Positions 9,061 through 16,859 of a stretch of DNA of 38,935 bases are shown here, piece after piece. The stretch comes from an uncultured Bacteroidota bacterium (GTDB taxonomy: Bacteria > Bacteroidota > Bacteroidia > Bacteroidales > 4484-276). The first letter of the stretch is position 1. Each line of letters starts with the position of its first letter. The stretch is from the NCBI GenBank assembly GCA_903944895.1, contig CAJATL010000122.1, positions 1 to 38,935 of the forward strand, in the 5' to 3' direction. A model generated the notes under the pieces. That model did no database searches. It worked only from the letters and a program-made list of their open reading frames with translations, and was not told the origin of the DNA. A program made the translations under genes and the position numbers.

Positions 9061-9915
9061 ATGTTTTATATCATCCTCGCCATTCTCACTTCAACCGCCA
9101 TCATCGTAACTTTCAGGATATTCGAACGATTTGGAATCAGCATCGTTCAGGCTATCACCATCAATTACTTGGTTGCTTCAGTATTTGGATTTCTGAGCGA
9201 AACCGGAAACTTCAGTTTTTCAGCGATCCCTGATCAACCCTGGTTTCTATCGGCACTCGTTGTTGGCGCTTTGCTCATCATTTCGTTCAATTTCTTTGCT
9301 TTTTCGGCGCAATACTCCGGAATTTCCATTACTGCAATTTCGAGCAGAATGTCGGTTGTAATGCCTGTTGCACTTGGCTTTCTGATTTTTAATGACCCTG
9401 TAAATATTTTTAAAATTACCGGAATTGTCCTGGCTTTGATTGCATTTTATCTCACCAGCAAAAAAGACAAAAATATTATTGTAAACCCAAAATACGCATG
9501 GCTTCCGGTTCTACTGTTTGTAGCTGTGGGCACAAACGATTCGATGTTTAAAATTGCCGAACATTTTTATATTGGTGGTGATTTTGTAGTCTTTCTGGCC
9601 ACAGCTTTTGGGGTGGCATTATTTTTAGGATTAGCGGTTTTGTTGATTAAAAGGATTGAAAGTAAGGAAAAGTTTGCTGTTAAAAATCTTATTGCAGGTA
9701 TAATCCTTGGATTACTAAACTGGTTTTCGACTTTATATTTTTTAAAAGGGCTCGACATTTTTGATGTTTCAGTTTTTGTCCCTCTCTACAACATCGGCGT
9801 AGTGGCGCTTTCGGCGATTATCGGTTTTCTGGTATTTAAAGAAAAACTAACAAAATTAAACTGGCTGGGAATTTCATTGGCAGTTATTGCCATTTTTCTG
9901 ATTGCTAAATTCTGA
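9061..9915 (+). CDS. EamA/DMT-family membrane transporter
   Basis: A 284-residue integral membrane protein with about ten hydrophobic helices and two EamA-like halves of roughly 140 residues each. The C-terminal half ends in VVALSAIIGFLVFKEKLTKLNWLGISLAVIAIFLIAKF, the usual closing pattern of the drug/metabolite transporter superfamily, and the N-half ends with FLIFNDPVNIFKITGIVLALIAFYLTSKK. Substrates of this superfamily range from amino acids to nucleosides and cannot be predicted here. Its place between xdhB and the purine-type operon makes a purine-related export or import role possible but unproven. The next gene begins 4 nt after its stop. Confidence 0.82.
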   Translation: MFYIILAILTSTAIIVTFRIFERFGISIVQAITINYLVASVFGFLSETGNFSFSAIPDQPWFLSALVVGALLIISFNFFAFSAQYSGISITAISSRMSVVMPVALGFLIFNDPVNIFKITGIVLALIAFYLTSKKDKNIIVNPKYAWLPVLLFVAVGTNDSMFKIAEHFYIGGDFVVFLATAFGVALFLGLAVLLIKRIESKEKFAVKNLIAGIILGLLNWFSTLYFLKGLDIFDVSVFVPLYNIGVVALSAIIGFLVFKEKLTKLNWLGISLAVIAIFLIAKF

Positions 9916-9919
9916 ATTT

Positions 9920-10516
9920 ATGACGAACATTCGTAGAAAAGTATTTGTGGTGCAGTTTTGCCTGTTATTTTTGTTTTCCTGTTCACACCAGCAAAATCCA
10001 AAAGTATTGATCAGCACGGATTTGGGCGACATCGTTATTGAATTGTATAATCAAAAAGCCCCGGTGACGGCAAATCATTTTTTGCAATATGTAAAAGAAG
10101 GAAGGTTCGACAGCGCTTTTTTTTATCGGGCAGTTCGCCCCGACAACCAGGCAAATCCGGTAAAAATCGAAGTTTTGCAAGGCGGGCTGGAAGTATCAGT
10201 CAATAAAGACACGTTAAATCCAATCCCTCATGAAAATACGCTACAAACCGGTATCAGACATGAAAATGGAGTTATTTCGATGGCACGGTCAGCGCCGGGA
10301 ACTGCAAATTCGGAGTTTTTTATCTGCATCGGCGATCAACCATCGCTCGACTTTGGCGGAAATCGCAATCCCGACGGACAAGGATTTGCTGCATTTGGAA
10401 AAGTGATCCGCGGAATGGAAGTGGTAAAATCCATTCAAAAACTTCCAACTTCAGGCGAATGGCAGTTCCTAAAAAAGCCTGTTCTCATCAAAAATGTAGT
10501 ATTTCTTGCCGATTGA
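9920..10516 (+). CDS. Cyclophilin-type peptidyl-prolyl isomerase lipoprotein
   Basis: Predicted envelope-anchored prolyl isomerase that assists protein folding. The ATG at 9920 gives a classic lipoprotein signal (MTNIRRKVFVVQFCLLFLFSC) with Cys 21 as the lipid site. The mature part shows cyclophilin motifs: ISTDLGDIVIELYNQKAPVTANHFLQYV, FYRAVRPDN in place of the usual FHRV, GVISMARSAPGTANSEFFICIGDQPSLDFGG and FAAFGKVIRGMEVV. The GTANSEFFI substitution for the usual SAGSQFFI is a mild deviation. The frame extends upstream to a TTG inside the EamA gene, but the ATG is preferred. It is likely cotranscribed with the EamA gene. Confidence 0.9.
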   Translation: MTNIRRKVFVVQFCLLFLFSCSHQQNPKVLISTDLGDIVIELYNQKAPVTANHFLQYVKEGRFDSAFFYRAVRPDNQANPVKIEVLQGGLEVSVNKDTLNPIPHENTLQTGIRHENGVISMARSAPGTANSEFFICIGDQPSLDFGGNRNPDGQGFAAFGKVIRGMEVVKSIQKLPTSGEWQFLKKPVLIKNVVFLAD

Positions 10517-10712
10517 AGTTAAAAAAAATCGAATCAAACACGTCCAGGAAAACTGATGATTTATCATGCTATTTTTCAAGCCATTAATTCTGTCCAGACC
10601 ATCGAAAAAAGACATTTTAAAGCCAATTAACCCAGCTTTTTGAAAATCGTTTTGTAGTATTTATTTGGAATCACTAAAAATTTACGACTTTAAGTACTTA
10701 TTTTTAATAATC

Positions 10713-10745
10713 TTGAACAAAACTCTAATAAAAGATTTACATTTG
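10713..10745 (+). promoter_or_regulatory. Bacteroidota-type promoter of the ygfK operon
   Basis: TTG at 10713-10715, a 22-nt spacer, and a perfect TAnnTTTG box (TACATTTG) at 10738-10745, which ends 25 nt before the ygfK ATG. No comparable promoter was seen before any later gene of the run up to 25415. Confidence 0.7.
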
Positions 10746-10770
10746 TGCCACAGAATTCAAACAAGCTAAC

Positions 10771-13700
10771 ATGCCTGATAAATTTTATCCGCCGACCATT
10801 GATCATTTACTGAAGATTATTTTATCTGATCTGGAGACAAAAAACACAATTTTTGATATACCACGACAATTGTTTTTTGACCCGAGTAAAAATCAACACC
10901 TCCACACCGAAAAATTCGGAAAACTCCTACATAATCCGGTTGGTCTGGCAGCCGGACCACACACTCAACTTGCTCAAAACATTATTGCGGGCTGGCTTTG
11001 CGGTGCAAGGTTTATCGAACTCAAAACCGTGCAAACCCTCGATAAACTGGTTGTTTCAAAACCATGCATCGACATGCAGGATGAGGGCTATAATTGTGAA
11101 TGGTCGCAGGAATTAACCATCGAAGAATCCTACGATCAGTATTTGAATGCATGGATAATCATTCACATTCTCAATTATTTACTTTTTGGCTCCAAAAGAG
11201 AGATGCCGCCCCTGGGAACTATTTTCGATATGAGTATTGGTTACAATATCGAAGGCATCACCAAATATAATGTGCAGTGGTATTTACGGAAAATGAATAA
11301 TTGTAAAGAAGAAAAAGACCTGAAAACCGTACTTCTTTCGCCAATATATCCTGATATTAAATTCATCCAGATACCCGAGATTATGTCGAACAGCGTTACG
11401 CTTTCGACCATGCATGGCTGCCCACCGCGAGAAATCGAATATATCGGCAAGTATTTTATGCTCGAAAAAAATCTTCACACCACAATCAAGCTAAATCCAA
11501 CGCTTCTGGGTGAAGAATCAGTAAAAGCTATTATAAACCGTGAGCTTGAGTATAACATCGAAATACCAAAATCAACCTTTAAAAACGATCTGAGTTATCC
11601 TGATGCCATCAGAATTATCGAATCGCTAAGTAAAACATCAGTTGAACTGGGATTATTCTTTGGCATCAAACTCACTAACACCCTGGAGTGTTTAAACCTG
11701 AAAAACATCCTGCCAAAACGCGAACAAAAGATATATATGAGCGGCAAGGCACTGCATCCCATTGCAGTTAATCTCGCAGCTAAACTCCAAATGAAATTCG
11801 ACGGTCAGCTTAATATATCGTTTTCTGGAGGTGCCGATTGTTTCAACATTCCCAACCTGATACAATGTGGTTTCAGCCCGATAACGATGTGTTCGGACCT
11901 TTTAAAACCAGGTGGCTATGCAAGGCTCGCTCAATATTTTACAAATTTGTCCACTGCCTTTAACAAGAAGTCAGCACCCAATATTCCGGCATTTATAAAA
12001 AACGGAAATAAAATTTCAGATATTAAAAAAGCCGCCCTCGATCAGTTAAAAAATTACGCCATCAGTGTGCTCACCAACCCTGATTATCGTAAAAAGAAAT
12101 TGTTCGACAGCAGCATAAAAACGTCGCGTGAACTTGGTCATTTCGATTGTATTCATGCACCTTGTGTTGATACCTGCCCGACAAACCAGGATATACCGGA
12201 TTATTTATGGTTTACCGAAAAAAATGACCTGACCAAAGCCATGATCGCAATTTTGCGCACAAATCCTTTCCCTTCGGTAATGGGAATGATTTGCGACCAT
12301 ATTTGCCAGTTGAAATGCACCCGCATTAATTATGACGACCCGCTCCTGATCAGGGAGATCAAAAGATATGTAGCCGAAAACGCCGCCGATGTTCAGATAA
12401 AAACCGAAAAAATTACCAGGAATGGCCAAAAAGCGGCCATTATAGGCGCTGGTCCGGCCGGGTTATCGTGTGCATGGTTTTTAAATCTTGCAGGTTTTGA
12501 TGTTACGGTTTATGAAGCCAAAGAAAAATCCGGAGGTATGGTTTCCGGCGCAATTCCCGGCTTCAGGATTACCGACCAAACCATCGAAAAAGATATCGAA
12601 CGCATCCGCAACGCTGGAATAAACTTCCAGTTTGGTTATAAAATTGACCACAAACGATTTAAAGAGCTTAAAGCTAAGAATAAAGCCATTTTTGTGGCAT
12701 CCGGCGCTCAAAAAGCAAGCTTGCTCAATATTCCGGATATTGACGCCAAAGGCATTTTAGATCCTCTGGAATTTCTGCACCAGGCAAGAGAAGGCAAGCA
12801 GATGTCGCTGGGTAAAAACGTTGCCATTATCGGAGGCGGAAATACAGCCATGGACGCGGCCCGTACTGCATTCAGATTGGTCGGAAAAGATGGAAGTGTA
12901 ACAATTATATACCGGCGTACCATTAAGGAAATGCCCGCCGACAAAGGTGAAATTCAGGCGGTGCTTGATGAAGGAATTACGATTCTGGAACTGATGTCGC
13001 CAAAAAGAATTATCACCAAAAACAACCAGGCAACAGGTATCGAGTGCATGATGATGACCCTGAAGGACACCGACCAAAGCGGCCGGCCAAAGCCTGTCGA
13101 AATTTCAAAAACCGAATTTGTTCTCGCTTTCGACACCATTATTCCGGCAGTAGGCCAGGAATTGGCTATTGATTTTGTAGATCACGATTTACTGAAAACA
13201 AATCCCGGCTCTTATCAGACTCAAATCGAAAAAGTCTTTATCGGAGGCGACGCCTTACGCGGGGCATCTACAGCCATCAACGCGATTGGTGACGGACGAA
13301 AGGCAGCAGTTGAAATCCTGCGGAAAACAAAATTTGAAGGGAAAGAATATTTTATCATCAAAGAAAAACAAGTTGACATACAACAACTGAAACTGCGCAA
13401 AGCAACCCGCCAGTTTGCCATAAAACCTGTCGAAACTCCGGCAGATATGCGAAGGAATTTCAACCTTATCACGACCACACTTAAACGTGATGACGCTGTT
13501 AAAGAAGCATCCAGATGCCTGCAGTGCGATGTTATTTGCAATGTTTGCATCAGTGTTTGCCCCAATCACTCCAATTTCGGCTATGAGGTTCCTGAAATTC
13601 CCACGAAAGTTATTAAAGTAAAAGTAAAGGGTGGACAAGTCAAAACTTCTGAAAGTAAAACCTTTTCGGTTTCCCAAAAATACCAGGTTTTAAATATTGC

Positions 13701-14064
13701 CGACTGGTGCAACCAATGCGGCAATTGCGACACTTTCTGCCCTTCGGCAGGTGCTCCTTACAAGGATAAGCCCCGGCTGTTCCTGAATAGCGAAAGTTTC
13801 TCCAAATCACCCGATGGTTATCTTTTAAAAGATGAAGGCGACGGAAACAAGAGCCTCTCGATGAAAACCAAAAATTCATCGGCAACGCTTTCCGAAAACT
13901 GGGATGCCTATATTTTCGAAAATGACCACTGCATGATCGTACTCGATAAAAATACGTTAGATGTCAAACAATTTGAATGGATGGGCGATGACGATGCAGA
14001 AATTGAACTCCCTGAAATTCCACAAATGAAAATATTATTGGAAGCAACCAGAAATTTAATCTAA
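10771..14064 (+). CDS. ygfK: YgfK-type flavin/Fe-S oxidoreductase
   Basis: Large multidomain oxidoreductase, historically annotated as a putative selenate reductase subunit and found in anaerobic purine-degradation clusters. At 1097 residues it is slightly longer than E. coli YgfK. Domains: an N-terminal dihydroorotate-dehydrogenase-like barrel (VGLAAGPHTQLAQN, STMHGCPPREIE, KLNPTLLG, FSGGADCFNI, DLLKPGGYARL), a Fe-S linker (C465, C469, C508, C512, C516), FAD-binding IGAGPAGLSC at about 557, NAD(P)-binding IIGGGNTAMD at about 686, and two ferredoxin-like C-terminal Cys sets (C916, C919, C923, C926, C930 and C980, C983, C986, C990). The architecture resembles dihydropyrimidine dehydrogenase fused in one chain. 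It probably shuttles electrons between NAD(P)H and a purine-derived substrate. It starts the operon; the next gene begins 2 nt after its stop. Confidence 0.9.
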   Translation: MPDKFYPPTIDHLLKIILSDLETKNTIFDIPRQLFFDPSKNQHLHTEKFGKLLHNPVGLAAGPHTQLAQNIIAGWLCGARFIELKTVQTLDKLVVSKPCIDMQDEGYNCEWSQELTIEESYDQYLNAWIIIHILNYLLFGSKREMPPLGTIFDMSIGYNIEGITKYNVQWYLRKMNNCKEEKDLKTVLLSPIYPDIKFIQIPEIMSNSVTLSTMHGCPPREIEYIGKYFMLEKNLHTTIKLNPTLLGEESVKAIINRELEYNIEIPKSTFKNDLSYPDAIRIIESLSKTSVELGLFFGIKLTNTLECLNLKNILPKREQKIYMSGKALHPIAVNLAAKLQMKFDGQLNISFSGGADCFNIPNLIQCGFSPITMCSDLLKPGGYARLAQYFTNLSTAFNKKSAPNIPAFIKNGNKISDIKKAALDQLKNYAISVLTNPDYRKKKLFDSSIKTSRELGHFDCIHAPCVDTCPTNQDIPDYLWFTEKNDLTKAMIAILRTNPFPSVMGMICDHICQLKCTRINYDDPLLIREIKRYVAENAADVQIKTEKITRNGQKAAIIGAGPAGLSCAWFLNLAGFDVTVYEAKEKSGGMVSGAIPGFRITDQTIEKDIERIRNAGINFQFGYKIDHKRFKELKAKNKAIFVASGAQKASLLNIPDIDAKGILDPLEFLHQAREGKQMSLGKNVAIIGGGNTAMDAARTAFRLVGKDGSVTIIYRRTIKEMPADKGEIQAVLDEGITILELMSPKRIITKNNQATGIECMMMTLKDTDQSGRPKPVEISKTEFVLAFDTIIPAVGQELAIDFVDHDLLKTNPGSYQTQIEKVFIGGDALRGASTAINAIGDGRKAAVEILRKTKFEGKEYFIIKEKQVDIQQLKLRKATRQFAIKPVETPADMRRNFNLITTTLKRDDAVKEASRCLQCDVICNVCISVCPNHSNFGYEVPEIPTKVIKVKVKGGQVKTSESKTFSVSQKYQVLNIADWCNQCGNCDTFCPSAGAPYKDKPRLFLNSESFSKSPDGYLLKDEGDGNKSLSMKTKNSSATLSENWDAYIFENDHCMIVLDKNTLDVKQFEWMGDDDAEIELPEIPQMKILLEATRNLI

Positions 14065-14066
14065 AA

Positions 14067-15536
14067 ATGAAAAACACCGAAAAAATCCTACAGAACACCA
14101 TCGAAAGGTGCAGGGAAAAGCACATCATTATCCCGACCTATAAGCAAATGCGTAATCCGGAATTAATTCCTGAAAAAATTAAAAACAAGCTAAAAAATAT
14201 TGGTTTGTGGGATTTAAATTCGCTTAACCTTTTCAGGATCACCTGGAAAAACGAACCAGTCGAATTTGGCGGAGGTTACGGAGATGTAAACTTTATCGAG
14301 ATACCACCCGAACTCTCCGGAGTTAAGGCAAGGATTATCGTATTAATCGGTAAATTTTTCCCAACCGGCGCTCACAAAGTTGGCGCAACATTTGGGCCTT
14401 TGGTCGAAAAGCTCATAACCGGAAATTTCGATCCAACCCGTCAAAAAGCCTTGTGGCCCTCAACCGGAAATTATTGCCGCGGTGGCGCTTACGACTCTTA
14501 TCTGCTGGGCTGTGCCTCCATTGCAGTGCTCCCGCAAGGAATGTCGAGTGAGCGCTTCGAATGGCTGAAAACTGTTGGTGCCGAGATTTTTGCAACACCA
14601 GGCAGCGAAAGCAACGTAAAAGAAATATACGATAAAGTAAAAGTACTTGAAGCCGAACGTGGTGACGAGATTGTAACGCTCAACCAGTTTGGTGAAATGG
14701 GGAATCCCCGCTGGCATTATGCTGTTACCGGTCCGGCTATGGGAGAAGTTTTTGATCAGATTAAAACACCAAAATCCAGACTTGCTGCGCTTTTCCTGAC
14801 GCAAGGTTCAACCGGAACGCTTGGAAGCGGCGAATATCTGAAAGAAAAACATCCGCTCATGAAAATTTGTGCCGGAGAAGCTGCCCAATGTCCTACCATG
14901 CTTTATAATGGCTATGGCGAACACCGCATCGAAGGTATCGGCGATAAACACGTGCCCTGGGTTCATAATGTAAAAAATACCGACATGGTTGCCGCCATCG
15001 ACGACGAGTCGAACATGCATATCCTGCGCCTTTTCAACGAAGGTGAAGGACAAAAATTCCTCCAGCAAAATGCCGGAGTAAATCCTGAACTCATCGCAAA
15101 ACTTAAACTTTTGGGAATTTCTTCGATTGCAAATATGATGGGCTGTATAAAAATGGCCAAATATTACGAAATGACCGCGGATGATGTTGTTTTTACTGTG
15201 GCAACCGACAGCGTTGAAATGTACAGATCCCGCCTTGCAGAAGAAAACGAAAGACTCGGCAAATATTCCGAAATAAAAGCTGCTATCGATTTTGAAGCAC
15301 ATTTGCTTGCCATCAAAACCGACAATATGATCGAGCTGGATTTTTATGGCAAAAAAAGAATCCACAATCTAAAATACTTTACATGGATTGAGCAGCAAGG
15401 CAAGACTGTTGAAGAACTCAATGCCCAGTGGTATTCCAGTGATTATTGGACAAACGAATGGAATAAAGCTGACGACTGGGACGAAAAAATTGATGAATTC
15501 AATAAAAAAACTGGTGTGATAAAAGAATATGCTTAG
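14067..15536 (+). CDS. PLP-dependent fold-type II enzyme, unknown substrate
   Basis: A 489-residue member of the tryptophan-synthase-beta/cysteine-synthase fold. FPTGAHKVGATFGPL holds the likely PLP Schiff-base lysine K104; LWPSTGNYCRGGAYDSYLLG is the usual phosphate/substrate loop; FLTQGSTGTLGSGEYLKE is the glycine-rich PLP-phosphate loop. It is not similar to YgeX/DpaL (diaminopropionate ammonia-lyase) by eye, although it sits directly after ygfK, where such a lyase would be expected. The C-terminal about 130 residues (YGKKRIHNLKYFTWIEQQGK onward) form an extension of acidic and aromatic character. A beta-elimination or C-C cleaving step on an amino-acid product of purine ring opening is one possible role. 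Specificity is unknown. Confidence 0.8.
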   Translation: MKNTEKILQNTIERCREKHIIIPTYKQMRNPELIPEKIKNKLKNIGLWDLNSLNLFRITWKNEPVEFGGGYGDVNFIEIPPELSGVKARIIVLIGKFFPTGAHKVGATFGPLVEKLITGNFDPTRQKALWPSTGNYCRGGAYDSYLLGCASIAVLPQGMSSERFEWLKTVGAEIFATPGSESNVKEIYDKVKVLEAERGDEIVTLNQFGEMGNPRWHYAVTGPAMGEVFDQIKTPKSRLAALFLTQGSTGTLGSGEYLKEKHPLMKICAGEAAQCPTMLYNGYGEHRIEGIGDKHVPWVHNVKNTDMVAAIDDESNMHILRLFNEGEGQKFLQQNAGVNPELIAKLKLLGISSIANMMGCIKMAKYYEMTADDVVFTVATDSVEMYRSRLAEENERLGKYSEIKAAIDFEAHLLAIKTDNMIELDFYGKKRIHNLKYFTWIEQQGKTVEELNAQWYSSDYWTNEWNKADDWDEKIDEFNKKTGVIKEYA

Positions 15537-15560
15537 TTTTATCAAAAAATAATTAAAGCT

Positions 15561-16808
15561 ATGAACCTCAAATTTAAATACCAATGTGTCAATTGCGGCA
15601 ATGAGATTCAGACTGACGACATCATCTATCTCTGCCCAAAGTGTGAACCTCAAAATAAGCCAGGACAGCCACTTCTTGGGGTTCTAAAGATAATTTATGA
15701 TTACAAGGCCATCATCGAAGATTTCGGAGGTGAGGATTTGTTTTACAATCTTAAAAATGAGCTGTTTTTCGATTTATTGCCCATCGAACAATCAGGCAGC
15801 ATTCCAGGCCTGCATATCGGCAATACTCCATTTTACGAAGTTGACGAGTTCGATGGAAAGCCGCTCAAATCGACACTTTTCATTAAAAATGATGCCCGAA
15901 ATCCTACGCTCTCGTTAAAAGACAGAGCATCGGCTTTGGTTTCAGCCTTCGCAAAAGAAAAAGGCATTAACAAAATATTGACGGCCTCCACGGGCAACGC
16001 AGGTTCATCGTTAGCCGGCATTTGTGCAGCACAGGGCCAGGAATCGGTTATTGTGGTTCCTGAAAATGCCCCGCTGGCCAAGCTTACGCAGATGTTGATG
16101 TTTGGTGCAACCATTATTCCCGTAAAAGGAAACTATGACGATGCCTTTGAACTCAGCCTTAAATTGACAAAAGAAACGGGGATTTACAACCGCAACACAG
16201 CCTACAACCCAATAACTATCGAAGGCAAAAAAAATGTTGCTTTTGAAATCTACGAGCAGCTCGACGGCGAATTACCCGATACAATTTTCATCCCGGTTGG
16301 CGATGGAGTTATCATTTCGGCGGTTTATAAAGGATTTGAAGATTTATTGCTGCTCGGCATCATCGAACATATTCCAACCATTGTTGCCGTCCAGGCCGAA
16401 GGCAGTCCAAATCTTGTAAATAATCTCAAAAGCAAGGTTTTTAAATCGGTAAAAAGCAAAACCATTGCTGATTCGATAAGTGTCGACTATCCAAGTAATT
16501 TTTACATGACTTCGAAATTCATCCATAATTATAAAGGTGCAGGAGTTTTGGTGAGTGATGAAGAAATCCTTCAGGCCTCTCTGAAACTGGCAAGGAGTAC
16601 GGGCATTTTCGCTGAACCCGCCGCTGCCGCCGCCATGGCAGGTTTTCTGAAATGGCACCATGAAAACATGATCCCGGATGATTCGTCAAGTCTCGTTCTG
16701 ATAACTGGTTCCGGACTAAAAGACCTTGACTCGGTAAAAGGCATTTTAAAAATGCCGGAATCGATTTCGTGCGATGTCGATCAGGCCAAAAAAATATTGG
16801 GGTTTTAA
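15561..16808 (+). CDS. Threonine-synthase-like PLP enzyme with zinc ribbon
   Basis: A 415-residue fold-type II PLP enzyme. It begins with a zinc-ribbon knuckle (C9, C12, C25, C28), as in many archaeal-type threonine synthases. The PLP lysine is K120 in NPTLSLKDRASALV; TASTGNAGSSLAGICAAQG is the substrate/phosphate loop; FIPVGDGVIISAVYKGFEDL and LVLITGSGLKDLDS complete the PLP site. It could be a genuine threonine synthase (thrC), but the setting, 24 nt after another PLP enzyme and inside a purine-type operon with no other threonine genes, suggests a specialised lyase. The two adjacent PLP proteins could act on the same or consecutive substrates. Which is right cannot be settled from motifs alone. 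Confidence 0.8.
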   Translation: MNLKFKYQCVNCGNEIQTDDIIYLCPKCEPQNKPGQPLLGVLKIIYDYKAIIEDFGGEDLFYNLKNELFFDLLPIEQSGSIPGLHIGNTPFYEVDEFDGKPLKSTLFIKNDARNPTLSLKDRASALVSAFAKEKGINKILTASTGNAGSSLAGICAAQGQESVIVVPENAPLAKLTQMLMFGATIIPVKGNYDDAFELSLKLTKETGIYNRNTAYNPITIEGKKNVAFEIYEQLDGELPDTIFIPVGDGVIISAVYKGFEDLLLLGIIEHIPTIVAVQAEGSPNLVNNLKSKVFKSVKSKTIADSISVDYPSNFYMTSKFIHNYKGAGVLVSDEEILQASLKLARSTGIFAEPAAAAAMAGFLKWHHENMIPDDSSSLVLITGSGLKDLDSVKGILKMPESISCDVDQAKKILGF

Positions 16809-16859
16809 AATAGCAGGCAGAATAAGCATTGCTTTTTCGGCCTGTGATTAATTTTCCTA

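Noticed and set aside
14808-15365. 185-residue - strand ORF opposite the first PLP enzyme.
   Set aside because: Shadow of a conserved gene; no start signals or plausible protein features.
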